The notes: a model not told the origin generated them from the letters alone. A stretch of DNA of 32,771 bases from Oscillospiraceae bacterium (GCA_015066045.1 SVPD01000025.1:1-32771), one strand, 5' to 3'. Positions 6,196 through 14,988 are shown, counted from the stretch's first letter. Translations and numbers: made by a program.

Positions 6196-8208
6196 TTACT
6201 TTCTCTCTGCAGAGTAATTTACACCTGCGATTTCATTTTCTGCATTTCTGAATTCGGGCACCCAGTGGTCGCCTGCGGTAATCTTTTTGAATTCTGCCTC
6301 GGAAAGAGCTACATCAACCTCGGTGATGCCGGTCTTGTTTCCGTTTTCATCTGTCTCGGCGCAGTAGCAGAAGCTATATGCTCCGATTTCCTTAACGGAA
6401 GCGGGAATATAAAGATATGTAAGCCCTGAAGTATAATTGAAGCCGTCAAGTCCGATAAATTCCAGTCCCTCCGGAAGAGAAGCATAGGTTTCCTCGCCCT
6501 TATAGGAGATGATTTCCTTCAGTGATTCAGCCTTAAGGAATGCCATGCTTTCGATTCTTCTGAGTCCCTCGGGAAGATAAATTTTCTCGAATTTGCAGTC
6601 AGAGAAGGCTGAACGTCCGATGATTTCCACCTTTTCGGGAACGGTGAATTCAGCTCCGCCCTCATAAGCCTTGGGGCAGCAGAGAAGTGTCTTCATATCC
6701 TTGGTGTAAAGCACACCGTCCACGGCCGTGAAGCTCTCATTCTCCTCGTCCACTACGAAGCTCTTAAGAGCACGGAGATTTACAAAGGCTTCTCCGTAAA
6801 GTGAATTTACACTCTTGCCGATATAAACGGTTTCGATTTTATCGTCCCACTCGAAAGGATGATGAGCTATCGAGGTGATAGCCTTGCCGTCGTCTGCAGT
6901 ATCAATTCTGAGCTCTGCGGCATTTTCTCTGTTTGTGACTGCAGTAAGCTCATAGGTTCCGTCTTCCTTTTCCGTCAGAGTGACGGGCTGCTCGTAAATC
7001 TTTTCCGCATTAAAGACGAGCTCAACCTTTTTATCCAGCAGACCGCTGTCGTATTCGGGAATCCACTGAGAGCCGGTTTCCACATTTTCGAATTCTTCCT
7101 CGCTCATTGCCATGTAAACCTTGTCATATCCGAGGAAGCTGCCGTCTTTCTTTTCGGCAGTGTCAAAGAAGGCGTGATGTCCGATGTATTTAACGCTTGC
7201 AGGTATGCGGAGAACCGCACCGTCATCACAGTAGCTCATAGCATCCGAGCCTATATATTCGAGTCCGTCGGGAAGAGAGCGGTAAACTCCGCTGAGCTTA
7301 GAAACGGCACTGAAGCCTACCTCACCGTCCTCAGCCTCACTTGACTCATAGGAGTAAATGTCGGTCATCCACCAGTTTCTCATAATGGCCATGGTCTCTA
7401 TTCTCTTGAGTCCCTCGGGCATATAAAGCACTGCGAGAGGAAGGTCGTAAAATGCGAGCTCACCGATGGTTTCCACCGTGTCGGGAAGCACGTAGGTGAG
7501 GATGTCTGCCTCGTATCTCGCACGGAACTCCATATTGTTCTCACCGTCAGCCCAGATAGTATCGTTGTAGCCGTATTTTTCACGGAGATACTGGGGATGA
7601 TTCATCGGATAGAGAATAATCCTGGTTTTGTCTTTATTGTAAAGAACACCGTCGATATCGCAGAAATGCTCGTTTTCCTCGTCAACTATAATCTGCTTGA
7701 GCATCCTGCAGGTGAAAAATGCCTTGCCGTCGATTTCCCTTACGTCCTTACCGATGTAAATGGTTTCGACGGTTTCGTCGCAGTTGAAGCAGAACTGAGG
7801 GATGCTTGAAATGGGCTTGCTTTCATCCTTCTGCAGAGTGAAGTTTGTAGCCGCATCGGGATTTTCCTTATCGGTCACGATTTCTACTGCATAGTCGATG
7901 TCAAGATGCTTGATATAGCCCGTATTATTAAACTTTACAAATTCATAGGTTCCGTCACCCACCTCATCATATTCAAAGGGTGTACGGCTTACCACTCTTA
8001 CGCTGAAATACATGGAAAGTCCCACGGCGATAAGAAGAAGAACGGTAAAAACGATCTTTTTAACGGTAAAGTTTGTAAAGGGCTTATTGATGTGCGGGTT
8101 TGCCAGTCCGTCGATTTTATAGGTCCATATTTCCTCTTCGGGAATGTCGAGGTGCACATCAACGGGGGCAGTCATACCCTTAAAGACTTTTTCTTTTTTA
8201 TCTTTCAT
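6196..8208 (-). CDS. Membrane-anchored BspA-like leucine-rich repeat protein
   Basis: 670 residues. An approximately 50-residue cytoplasmic N terminus precedes one membrane helix (about 51-72, IVFTVLLLIAVGLSMYF), so the rest should face outward. The outer part has BspA/LRR_5-type repeats: ETIYIGKDVREIDGKAFF, LPDTVETIGELAFYDL, LPEGLRRIESMAF, IPASVKEIGAYSF. It consists of two similar modules (about 85-410 and 425-665), each with ET(I/V)YIGK..., (V/I)VDEENE, DGVLY(T/N)KD, and a closing W(I/V)PE(Y/F) segment. That is an internal duplication. There is no sortase signal or secretion signal peptide. The start has AGGAGG 8 bases upstream, and the gene begins 15 bases after the MFS gene, so they are co-transcribed. 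BspA-like proteins often act in adhesion; the ligand here is unknown. Confidence 0.88.
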   Translation of the reverse strand: MKDKKEKVFKGMTAPVDVHLDIPEEEIWTYKIDGLANPHINKPFTNFTVKKIVFTVLLLIAVGLSMYFSVRVVSRTPFEYDEVGDGTYEFVKFNNTGYIKHLDIDYAVEIVTDKENPDAATNFTLQKDESKPISSIPQFCFNCDETVETIYIGKDVREIDGKAFFTCRMLKQIIVDEENEHFCDIDGVLYNKDKTRIILYPMNHPQYLREKYGYNDTIWADGENNMEFRARYEADILTYVLPDTVETIGELAFYDLPLAVLYMPEGLKRIETMAIMRNWWMTDIYSYESSEAEDGEVGFSAVSKLSGVYRSLPDGLEYIGSDAMSYCDDGAVLRIPASVKYIGHHAFFDTAEKKDGSFLGYDKVYMAMSEEEFENVETGSQWIPEYDSGLLDKKVELVFNAEKIYEQPVTLTEKEDGTYELTAVTNRENAAELRIDTADDGKAITSIAHHPFEWDDKIETVYIGKSVNSLYGEAFVNLRALKSFVVDEENESFTAVDGVLYTKDMKTLLCCPKAYEGGAEFTVPEKVEIIGRSAFSDCKFEKIYLPEGLRRIESMAFLKAESLKEIISYKGEETYASLPEGLEFIGLDGFNYTSGLTYLYIPASVKEIGAYSFCYCAETDENGNKTGITEVDVALSEAEFKKITAGDHWVPEFRNAENEIAGVNYSAERK

Positions 8209-8223
8209 TGTGTATACCTCCTT

Positions 8224-9972
8224 TTAGCCTATATATCCGCCGCTGACGGTTTCGCCCTCTTCCTCGGCCTTCTTCTGTGTTACCTCAGCACGGCGCTGAA
8301 GAACCTGAATAACCTTGGTCTGCTTTTCGTTGTCGTAGTCCCAGAAAAGATAAGGAATAGTCATAAGCAGGAAGCCGATGATGTCGATAATGAGCGGCAC
8401 GGCGATAATTTTAAAGCGTGCAGAGTCGATATAAAGAACGTCCCAGTTACTGTTGAAGCCGTATTTGAGAAGCATAAGAGGAATAATAAGGCTTACGAAG
8501 GAGGTAATGGGGCCGGTGAACCAGCCGAAAACGCCCGAAAAGCTTTCGAGTCTTTCGCCTGAAAGGTACATCTGATAGTCACCGATTCGTGTACCCATAT
8601 CGTGGCCTGCAGTGGTGGGAATGGTCTTGGTCATTTCCATAAGGAACATAACGATGATACATGCGAGACCGCAGATGTGAACATTGTCACCGAAGAACCA
8701 GAAGGCACCGACCAGAAGCGCATTACCGAAGGCACGTGTCAGCTGATAGAAAATCATAATCTGCTTATAGTTAAATCTTTTCAGGAAGAAGGGTGCGCAC
8801 AGATCGGGCGGTGTACCCGCAAAGGAGATAAGATTGACTATAATCGTGTACGGCAGACCTGACAGACGGAAGGTATAAAGATATACTATCTGTGTGATGG
8901 CAAGCATACCGTTACCGAGTGAGTCTATAAGACCTACTATGGTATTGATAAGAAGATATTTGTTACGCAGTACGCCGAACATACCCTCCCAGAAATTGAT
9001 CTGGACCTTCTTTTCCAGAGGCGGCTGCGGAATTCTTTCCTTGAGTCTGCCTGCATAAACCATAGTTATCGCAGCAGGAACGATGAAGGCGATGGGATAA
9101 ACCCAGCGGTAAAGATTTATGTCTGCCCACTCGTCGTCAAGAGCATCTGCTACGACGGGAATGATAATGGACACGATGGTGTGAATGAAATGGGAGAGCT
9201 TTACAGGGTATGTACGCACGAGAAGTCTTTCTGACATATCGGGGCTGATAGTCTTTGAAAGGGTTTCGAGATTGTTACCGAAGCCGAAAATATTGTAGCA
9301 GGCAAACAGAAGGTTTGCTGTCCATACTCGTGTAACCATATCGGGGATATTGTAAAGAGGAAGCCAGCCAACGAGAATTACCATAATGCACTTGGGTACG
9401 ACATCACAGTAAAGTGAATATTTGTATCTGCCGTATTTCGGGATGAGCTTTTTACGGTAAAAAATGTTTCTCGAGCCTGCCCAACCGTTCCAGAGAATAT
9501 GAGTGCCGAGGATTTTCAGCGAGGAGGCAGCGGTAATACCGATGCTCTGCATATTGTTAAGGTAAACGATGAGCGGATTAGTCGATGTATCGAGGAAGGG
9601 GAACTTTCCGAAAATCATCACGAGACCTATGACGATAAGCGAGAAATAAAGCCCGTAAAACTTCCTTTCGGTTTTCTTCGGCAGGAAGCCGAGGTTATCG
9701 TTTATTATCCAGCCGATAAGAGTCCAGATATAATTAAGAGGCATATTTATAATGCCTATGAATGAGAAGGTAAGATAAGGCAGCTTATAATGATACATAA
9801 ACAGGTAGCAGGATGCCCAGAAGCCGATGCTTTCCAGCATTTTCGAGCCCGTATAGTTAGCACCTATACCCAGGAACAGATCCTTATATTCCCTGTAAGG
9901 AACATACTTACCTTCAGCGGGGGTTTTCCAGTGAGTTTTTACTTCGGTGAAAAATGATTTAACTTTTCCCAA
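8224..9972 (-). CDS. MFS transporter (possible GPH/MFS_2-type symporter)
   Basis: The 582-residue protein has about twelve hydrophobic segments and a soluble N-terminal stretch (TPAEGKYVPYREYKDLFLGIG) that I recall from clostridial MFS proteins. The central cytoplasmic loop (about 320-345, RLKERIPQPPLEKKVQINFW) separates the two six-helix halves. The substrate cannot be read from sequence; sugars or glycosides would fit the GPH branch. The start is TTG at 9972: an in-frame TGA sits immediately upstream, and AAAGGAG lies 11 bases before it. An extended -10 promoter precedes it. It is first in a two-gene unit with the LRR surface protein, which suggests that uptake and surface recognition are linked (inference). 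Confidence 0.82.
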   Translation of the reverse strand: MGKVKSFFTEVKTHWKTPAEGKYVPYREYKDLFLGIGANYTGSKMLESIGFWASCYLFMYHYKLPYLTFSFIGIINMPLNYIWTLIGWIINDNLGFLPKKTERKFYGLYFSLIVIGLVMIFGKFPFLDTSTNPLIVYLNNMQSIGITAASSLKILGTHILWNGWAGSRNIFYRKKLIPKYGRYKYSLYCDVVPKCIMVILVGWLPLYNIPDMVTRVWTANLLFACYNIFGFGNNLETLSKTISPDMSERLLVRTYPVKLSHFIHTIVSIIIPVVADALDDEWADINLYRWVYPIAFIVPAAITMVYAGRLKERIPQPPLEKKVQINFWEGMFGVLRNKYLLINTIVGLIDSLGNGMLAITQIVYLYTFRLSGLPYTIIVNLISFAGTPPDLCAPFFLKRFNYKQIMIFYQLTRAFGNALLVGAFWFFGDNVHICGLACIIVMFLMEMTKTIPTTAGHDMGTRIGDYQMYLSGERLESFSGVFGWFTGPITSFVSLIIPLMLLKYGFNSNWDVLYIDSARFKIIAVPLIIDIIGFLLMTIPYLFWDYDNEKQTKVIQVLQRRAEVTQKKAEEEGETVSGGYIG

Positions 9973-10006
9973 TCAAACACACTCTCCTTTCTTTATAGTT
10001 AAAGTA

Positions 10007-10036
10007 ATTATAGCATAGTCCACACCGTGTTTACAA
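10007..10036 (-). promoter_or_regulatory. Promoter of the MFS-LRR unit
   Basis: Minus-strand TTGTAA (10036-10031), an 18-base spacer, TGC-TATAAT (extended -10; TATAAT at 10012-10007). Confidence 0.65.
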
Positions 10037-10221
10037 CGCTTTAATGTGCTGAAAAAAAGCGAATATATTTGGTTATTTTGCCCTCAGCCGTTTCTCTGCA
10101 GAAAAAACGACGAAGTGCTTTGTTGCGGAGGGGGGTAACAGAATGTCTGAAAGCATTGTATGCAATCACACCGCAGGTTAAGTCAAAATTGTTCATTCGA
10201 AAACCCAGTCCTCGCTTAACA

Positions 10222-10373
10222 AATAATGAATTATTAAACACGAGAGATTTTTCTTGGAAATCGGGTGCGTGTGTCCCGCCTGAAATTATTCATTATTCAT
10301 CAGCGAAGCGACTTCATTATTCATTATTCATTATTCATTCGAAAATCCGTTCTCCCACCAAAGAATAATGAAT
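10222..10373 (+). repeat. ATTCATT repeat cluster with inverted copies
   Basis: AATAATGAATTATT (10222-10235, itself palindromic), ATTATTCATTATTCAT (10285-10300), four tandem TTCATTA-type units (10313-10340) and the inverted copy GAATAATGAAT (10363-10373). The half-site CGAAAATCCG after the tandem units (10340-10349) recurs in the following terminator (10381-10390), so the two elements share sequence. Confidence 0.65.
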
Positions 10374-10380
10374 ACACAAA

Positions 10381-10414
10381 CGAAAATCCGCCCTCTTACG
10401 AGAACGGATTTTCG
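10381..10414 (-). terminator. Terminator of tRNA-Thr
   Basis: Inverted repeat CGAAAATCCG (10381-10390) with CGGATTTTCG (10405-10414), plus inner pairing CCCTC/GAGAA. On the minus strand it directly follows the tRNA 3' end; a T-rich run (TTTGTGT) follows. Confidence 0.65.
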
Positions 10415-10416
10415 TT

Positions 10417-10492
10417 TGGAGCTGGAAACGTGACTCGAACACGCGACCTGCGCATTACGAATGCGCTGCTCTACCAACTGAGCTATTCCAGC
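10417..10492 (-). tRNA. tRNA-Thr (anticodon CGT)
   Basis: On the minus strand, 76 bases: acceptor stem GCTGGAA/TTCCAGC, D arm AGCTCAGTTGGTAGAGC, anticodon stem GCGCA/TGCGC around TTCGTAA (anticodon CGT, codon ACG), T arm GTG-TTCGAGT-CAC. CCA is encoded and the discriminator is T, where A is more usual for threonine tRNAs. Confidence 0.95.
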
Positions 10493-10512
10493 ATATTGAC
10501 TTTGCTTTTAAG

Positions 10513-10541
10513 ATTATACTAAAAGTATCTCCTTTTATCAA
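10513..10541 (-). promoter_or_regulatory. Promoter of tRNA-Thr
   Basis: Minus-strand TTGATA (10541-10536), a 17-base spacer, TATAAT (10518-10513), 21 bases before the tRNA 5' end. The remaining stretch to 10705 contains a hairpin GAAAATC/GATTTTC (10657-10663 with 10687-10693) just past the dnaC stop. It lacks a T tract on the minus strand but has one on the plus strand. Confidence 0.75.
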
Positions 10542-10705
10542 GAGTTTTTAAAGAAAAAAAGAAAAAATTTTCCCGTTCAGCCAAAATCGGATACTCAAAC
10601 CGTGTATGTGTTATAGCGGAAAAACAGAAAATTAATGTCTTGTCTTCTTTCTGAGAGAAAATCAGGATGCGCCGGACGACGCTCCCGATTTTCCTTTGGT
10701 TTTCT

Positions 10706-11680
10706 TTATTTCATCTGTCTGATATCTCTGCCGCAGAATCTGACCGGATAGCAGCTGCCTATTATTCTCGAGGCGATTCTCTGAGTGTACTTTTCCTCTA
10801 ACTCAGAAAGCTCCAGATTAGTGCTGATAACGGTAGGAAGTGAGCGCAGCATACGTGTGTTTATGATGTTATGCAGCTCGCTGACGGTGAACTGAGTGGT
10901 AAACTCCACACCGAGGTCATCGATAATCAGAAGATCGCAGTTCAGTATATCATCCTTTATGCTTTCCTCGGGGGCAAGTCTGCCGAAATGCTCCTTTTCC
11001 AGCTTATACATAATGGTCTGTATGCTGTCATAATAAACATCATAGCCCTTTTCGAGCACACGGTTTGCTATGGCCAGAGAAAGATGAGTCTTTCCCAGAC
11101 CTGTTTTTCCTATCATTATGATGCCCTTGGAGCTGAGGGAAAAATCCTCTGCATAGGCTCTGCAGAAATTAAGGGTTTTCACCATATGCTCTCTCTGGTT
11201 TACACCTAAAACCGAATCCTTTACATCGGGATAATAATTAGTAAGGAAATTATCAAAGGTGCATTTCTTTATGGGAGAATTGGCGTCAAGGTCCTCTCTT
11301 GCCACATCACGGATAAGCTTTTTATAGCAGGGACAGTAATAGCCGTCGTGAGAGCCCGTGTCCTTACATACGATGCAGTTATATTTTACATCAAGATAAT
11401 TTTCGGGGTAGCCTGCATTTCTGAGAAGAGCCTTTCTTTTATCCTGTGCGGCGAGGTTTTTTACGGCCAGATTACGGACATACTCTGCCACATCTCCGCC
11501 CATACCTACTGCCTTGACCACATCGGCACCGCTCTGCGCCATCTCTCTTTCGATGTCTGAAAGCTCGGGACATTTCATCATTACCTCCGAGCGGCGCATT
11601 TCAGCCTCAGCCTCAGCACTTCTTTTTCTTTCGTTCAGTATTTCCTTTGCTCTCTGATATACGCTTCTTTTGTAAGCCAT
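10706..11680 (-). CDS. dnaC: DnaC/DnaI-like replicative helicase loader (AAA+ ATPase)
   Basis: The 324-residue ATPase loads the DnaB-type helicase during replication initiation. In order: a charged helical N terminus, a zinc-binding cluster (C102-x2-C105 and C116-x-C118, in CIVCKDTGSHDGYYCPC), Walker A GKTGLGKTHL at about 191-200, Walker B LLIIDDLG at about 250-257, sensor I STNLE and an arginine-rich end (RIASRIIGSCYPVRFCGRDIR). This matches DnaC/DnaI loaders rather than transposon IstB, which lacks the Cys cluster and travels with istA. A GTG at 11686 overlaps the dnaD stop (GTGA), but I prefer the ATG at 11680, which sits six bases from GGGGTG. Co-transcribed with the DnaD gene. Confidence 0.92.
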   Translation of the reverse strand: MAYKRSVYQRAKEILNERKRSAEAEAEMRRSEVMMKCPELSDIEREMAQSGADVVKAVGMGGDVAEYVRNLAVKNLAAQDKRKALLRNAGYPENYLDVKYNCIVCKDTGSHDGYYCPCYKKLIRDVAREDLDANSPIKKCTFDNFLTNYYPDVKDSVLGVNQREHMVKTLNFCRAYAEDFSLSSKGIIMIGKTGLGKTHLSLAIANRVLEKGYDVYYDSIQTIMYKLEKEHFGRLAPEESIKDDILNCDLLIIDDLGVEFTTQFTVSELHNIINTRMLRSLPTVISTNLELSELEEKYTQRIASRIIGSCYPVRFCGRDIRQMK

Positions 11681-11682
11681 AA

Positions 11683-12717
11683 TCACACCCCGCTTTTAGC
11701 TTCATTTTTTACATACTGCAGTTCAAGGGATTTTTTCATATATTCGTCGATATCATAAGAGGCCTCTGCCTCGTTTCTGTCTTCCTTTTTTTTGCTTTTA
11801 GAGAAGCGGGACTTCCTTTCCGTATCCCACTTCGCTCTCTCGTTCTGTATGTCGGTGAGAGATTTTACGCCCTTTTCGTGCCACGAGCGGATAACCCTGT
11901 CCATATAAGGAAAGCTCATCTTGCCTATATTGTCTATGCTTTCCTCATAGGCGCAGTAAATGATATCCACACCGTAGCCGTATTCCTTCACCCAAGCAGC
12001 CATATTTCTTCTCTGCTTTTCGGTGGGGTTACGGTTTGTGATTTCCGTGAGCTCACGGAGCTTAGCCCAGGTTTCATCGACTATATTATGCTCCTCGATA
12101 TATTCCATGGCACCCTCGAGAGTATCTATCTCCATTTCGCTCCAGCGTCTGCCTACACGGCCTATGCTTGCCCAGCCTGTTTTTTTCAGCGAAAGAGAAT
12201 ACTCGATAGCCATAAGAATAACCTCGGGCGGCAGACCGTAGCTGTCAAGCATCTGGATAATCACCGACTGTCCGTCAAAGCCTATGGTGCGACCTAAAAC
12301 GGACTGTGCCTCCTGTAAAAGAACGACTATCTCGTCGCTCTCCTTTATTCTTTTAGCCACATCCTCATAAGAGGGACGGGAAACGGAAATCTCGGCCACT
12401 CTCTTTTCTTCCTTAACGGGTACGGACTTTTCTTCCTTTTTATCATTCTTTTTTTCCGCCGCCGCAGGCATCTGTCCGTCCTTTATCAGCAGACCTCTCT
12501 CCGCCCAGAAAATCATAGCATCCTTTACATCGTCACTGTCGAGTGAAAGAGCATCTGCTATCATTTCCGTCTCTGCCATACCGTCATTACTGTGGCGCAG
12601 AATATATAAAAGCACCTTCAGCTGAACCACGCTGGCGAGCCTTATGTTTTCGTCAACCAATGAATTAGGCACGGGAAAAATCCCTGCGAAAGCCATCGGG
12701 TTAATTTTATATTCCAT
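11683..12717 (-). CDS. DnaD-domain replication initiation protein
   Basis: 344 residues. The N-terminal winged-helix-like part (residues 1-85, LASVVQLKVLLYILRHSNDG ... IADALSLDSDDVKDAMIFW) matches DnaD/DnaB(Bsu) N domains. After a Lys/Glu linker (about 88-112), a DnaD C-terminal domain (about 118-205, with YGLPPEVILMAIEYSLSL and the aromatic GWASIGRVGRRW) and a second helical copy (about 215-300, NRNPTEKQRRNMAAWVKEYG ... YPYMDRVIRSWH-like) follow. These proteins remodel DNA at oriC and help load the helicase in Firmicutes. It lies directly before the loader gene, overlapping it or separated by two bases depending on start, so the two form a helicase-loading operon. The ribosome site AAAGGTG lies about 10 bases upstream. 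Confidence 0.88.
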   Translation of the reverse strand: MEYKINPMAFAGIFPVPNSLVDENIRLASVVQLKVLLYILRHSNDGMAETEMIADALSLDSDDVKDAMIFWAERGLLIKDGQMPAAAEKKNDKKEEKSVPVKEEKRVAEISVSRPSYEDVAKRIKESDEIVVLLQEAQSVLGRTIGFDGQSVIIQMLDSYGLPPEVILMAIEYSLSLKKTGWASIGRVGRRWSEMEIDTLEGAMEYIEEHNIVDETWAKLRELTEITNRNPTEKQRRNMAAWVKEYGYGVDIIYCAYEESIDNIGKMSFPYMDRVIRSWHEKGVKSLTDIQNERAKWDTERKSRFSKSKKKEDRNEAEASYDIDEYMKKSLELQYVKNEAKSGV

Positions 12718-12740
12718 CAGCTTTTACACCTTTCGGGGAT

Positions 12741-12774
12741 AAAACAGGGCAAGCAGCACTTCGCCGTTGCCCTG
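12741..12774 (-). terminator. Terminator of glnA
   Basis: CAGGGCAA (12745-12752) pairs with TTGCCCTG (12767-12774), seven bases past the glnA stop; TTTTATC follows on the minus strand. The dnaD ribosome site comes just after. Confidence 0.8.
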
Positions 12775-12780
12775 AAACTA

Positions 12781-14112
12781 TCAATACTTACCTAAATATT
12801 TGTCGATTTCCCACTGAGAAACTCTGGTACTGTATTCACGCCATTCCTCTTCCTTGGCTTCGATATACTTTTTCCAGACGTGAGCACCTACTGCCTCTTT
12901 GGCGAAATCGCTCTTTCTGAACTCTCTTACTGCATCGTAAAGGGTTTTGGGAAGAGAATGAATACCTGCTTCTCTTCTTTCGTCCACGGTGAGCTTGAAA
13001 ATGTTTGAATCCTCGGGAGCGGGCGGTGTCATATTCTTTTCCACGCCGTCGAGACCTGCCTGAAGAATAGCAGCCATAACCAGATAGGGGTTAGCAGCGG
13101 GATCGGGATTACGAAGCTCGATACGTGTACCCGTGCCTCTGGCGGTGGGGATACGGATGAGCGGACTTCTGTTCTTCGCACTCCATGCGATATAAACGGG
13201 AGCCTCATAGCCGGGAACCAGTCTCTTATAGGAATTTACGATGGGATTTGTAAGAACGGTAATGGCCTTTATGTGGTGCATAACGCCTGCGATAAAGCTG
13301 TAGGCTACCTCACTGAGACCTCTTTCGTCGTTTTCGTCGCAGAAAACATTCTTTTCACCGTTAAAGAGTGAAAGATTTATGTGCATACCTGAGCCGCAGA
13401 TGCCGTAGATGGGCTTGGGCATAAAGGTAGCGTAAAGATTATGCTGATTGGCGAGATTTTTAACTACATACTTAAAGGTCATTACGTTGTCGGCAGTTCT
13501 CAGAATCTCGTCATATTTGAAGTCGATTTCGTGCTGAGCGGGAGCGTTTTCGTGGTGTGAAGCCTCGATTTCGAAGCCCATTTTTTCCAGACAAAGACAA
13601 ATGTCTCTGCGGCAGCCCTCTCCCCTGTCTACGGGGCCGAGATCGAAATAGCCGCCCTTGTCATAGCTTCTGGTGGTAGGCTTGTCCTGCTCGTCCTTAT
13701 GGAAAAGGAAAAACTCACACTCGGGGCCGATGTTACAGGTGTAGCCCATATCGGCTGCTCTTTTTATGGCTCTGCGCAGCACATAACGGGGGTCTCCCTC
13801 AAAGGGGGTGCCGTCAGAATTATAAACATCGCAGATAAGTCTGGCCGTTTTGCCTGAGCATTCATCCCAGGGAAGGATAACGAAGGAGTCAAGGTCAGGA
13901 TGAAGGCACATATCACTTTCTTCTATTCTGACGAAGCCGTCGATAGATGAGCCGTCAAACATGCAGCGGTTATCGAGAGCCTTTTCCAGCTGGCTCGTGG
14001 TTACGGAAACGCTTTTAAGCGTGCCGAGAATATCAGTAAACTGAAGATTTATAAAGTTTACCTTTTCTTCCTTTGTTATGCGGATTATGTCTTCCTTGGT
14101 GTAAATACTCAT
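12781..14112 (-). CDS. glnA: Type I glutamine synthetase
   Basis: Joins ammonia and glutamate to glutamine using ATP; a cytoplasmic dodecamer. The 443-residue length is that of Firmicutes GSI-alpha enzymes. Visible signatures: [21 protein letters not shown], metal-site [33 protein letters not shown], the glutamate-binding [13 protein letters not shown] and [16 protein letters not shown] placed the start at MSIYTKED because a GAGAGG site lies 8 bases upstream and because the longer reading would begin within the promoter region. A consensus promoter lies 45 bases upstream and a terminator follows, so it is a single-gene transcript. No GlnR gene or obvious GlnR box was seen. Confidence 0.97.
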   Translation of the reverse strand: MSIYTKEDIIRITKEEKVNFINLQFTDILGTLKSVSVTTSQLEKALDNRCMFDGSSIDGFVRIEESDMCLHPDLDSFVILPWDECSGKTARLICDVYNSDGTPFEGDPRYVLRRAIKRAADMGYTCNIGPECEFFLFHKDEQDKPTTRSYDKGGYFDLGPVDRGEGCRRDICLCLEKMGFEIEASHHENAPAQHEIDFKYDEILRTADNVMTFKYVVKNLANQHNLYATFMPKPIYGICGSGMHINLSLFNGEKNVFCDENDERGLSEVAYSFIAGVMHHIKAITVLTNPIVNSYKRLVPGYEAPVYIAWSAKNRSPLIRIPTARGTGTRIELRNPDPAANPYLVMAAILQAGLDGVEKNMTPPAPEDSNIFKLTVDERREAGIHSLPKTLYDAVREFRKSDFAKEAVGAHVWKKYIEAKEEEWREYSTRVSQWEIDKYLGKY

Positions 14113-14156
14113 AACATACCTCTCTCTTTCAAAGGGATAATTTTCGATTATTATTA

Positions 14157-14185
14157 AATATACCATTTATAGGTTTATTTGTCAA
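14157..14185 (-). promoter_or_regulatory. Promoter of glnA
   Basis: Minus-strand TTGACA (14185-14180), a 17-base spacer, TATATT (14162-14157). Confidence 0.8.
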
Positions 14186-14294
14186 TGAAAAATAGCTTAC
14201 AGAAAATTTTTCATATATAGCCGTGAAGCCCCTTTGCTTGCCTTGTATCACGTGTTTTCATTAAAAAAACCTTCTCCGTCCCTGTCACACACTG

Positions 14295-14326
14295 TAAAAG
14301 GCGGTCACCTCAGTGAAGTGACCGCC
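14295..14326 (-). terminator. Terminator of the small secreted-protein gene
   Basis: GGCGGTCAC (14300-14308) pairs perfectly with GTGACCGCC (14318-14326). TTTTACAG follows on the minus strand, 20 bases past the stop. Confidence 0.85.
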
Positions 14327-14345
14327 CTGTGCTATGCTTTTATTA

Positions 14346-14804
14346 TCAGAAATCAAATACGCCCTCAAATACCTTTGCGAAGTATTCAAAAATCATATTG
14401 ATTCTTTCGAAGATGGACTCTACGAAAGCCCAGAAGGACTGATTTTCCTTGATGTCCTGCTCTGCGAAATCTGCTACGTATCTGATGCTTGTGATGCCGC
14501 TTGCATAATCATCTGCAGAAATAATGGGAAGCTGGCTTGTGCTTGAGGTGTTCTTGCTTGCATCGTTAACCCAGTATTTAAAGATGTACTCTTTACCGTC
14601 GGCGGGCTCTTTAGTGGGAACCTTATATTTCTCATTTATAAGCTCTCTGTAGTCCACACCGGGTGCCACATTGAGAGTTTGTACGACTTCATCGTCGATT
14701 ACGAACTCAATCTTTATAAGGTCTTCGTCTGCTGCTGATACTGCCATGCCGAGCATAGAGAAAATTACAAGCACGGAAAGTAAAACTGATAATGCTTTTT
14801 TCAT
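14346..14804 (-). CDS. Small secreted protein with C-terminal aromatic amphipathic helix
   Basis: 152 residues, start at MKKALSVLL with GGAGG about 9 bases upstream. A clear signal peptide (residues 1-24 or 25, cleavage near VSA-AD) leads a small beta-rich domain of about 75 residues (IEFVIDDEVVQTLNV ... YIFKYWVND). It resembles, in rhythm, the InlB-type/Listeria-Bacteroides repeat found in secreted proteins. The last 28 residues form a helix with Phe/Ile/Met/Tyr on one face (FWAFVESIFERINMIFEYFA). There is no lipobox, sorting motif or membrane anchor. It is transcribed alone from a perfect consensus promoter, so it may be made in quantity. Function unknown; the terminal helix could bind membrane or a partner (inference). 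Confidence 0.72.
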   Translation of the reverse strand: MKKALSVLLSVLVIFSMLGMAVSAADEDLIKIEFVIDDEVVQTLNVAPGVDYRELINEKYKVPTKEPADGKEYIFKYWVNDASKNTSSTSQLPIISADDYASGITSIRYVADFAEQDIKENQSFWAFVESIFERINMIFEYFAKVFEGVFDF

Positions 14805-14861
14805 AAGGATTCCTCCAATTAATTTTAATAGTTCGGTGCGCACTTACACCTATGTATTATG

Positions 14862-14890
14862 ATTATAGACCAAAAAACAGTGTTTGTCAA
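14862..14890 (-). promoter_or_regulatory. Perfect consensus promoter of the small secreted-protein gene
   Basis: Minus-strand TTGACA (14890-14885), a 17-base spacer, TATAAT (14867-14862). Confidence 0.88.
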
Positions 14891-14958
14891 TATTTAGAAA
14901 ACATCTTTGATTTTTTTGTGTAAAAACTGCAACACACACTGCTTTTATTAACATTATC

Positions 14959-14988
14959 TTAACATATGCACATTTTTCGGATGATAAT
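14959..14988 (+). promoter_or_regulatory. Promoter of the short-chain dehydrogenase gene
   Basis: TTAACA (14959-14964), an 18-base spacer, GATAAT (14983-14988), 37 bases before the start codon. It is divergent from the preceding secreted-protein promoter. Confidence 0.5.

Larger units (their letters stand above)
10037..10416 (-). other. Gene-poor stretch with a doubtful small reading frame and repeats
   Basis: Positions 9973-10416 hold no supported gene. A minus-strand reading frame at 10041-10241 (66 codons, with RHSVTPLRNKALRRFF near its middle) has no good ribosome site. Its sequence looks like intergenic repeat material that I recall from gut Clostridia, so I do not call it a gene. The rest contains the ATTCATT repeats (10222-10373) and the tRNA-Thr terminator. 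Confidence 0.4.

Noticed and set aside
7906..8562. Plus-strand 218-codon open frame across the LRR/MFS junction
   Set aside because: It is antisense to two well-supported genes and is a product of codon bias on the other strand.
10041..10241. Minus-strand 66-codon frame (…RHSVTPLRNKALRR…)
   Set aside because: No convincing ribosome site, and the sequence resembles intergenic repeat material that I recall from gut Clostridia; kept only as a note.
10706..11680. IstB transposition helper
   Set aside because: The Cys cluster before the AAA+ domain and coupling to a DnaD gene fit a DnaC/DnaI loader; no istA is present.
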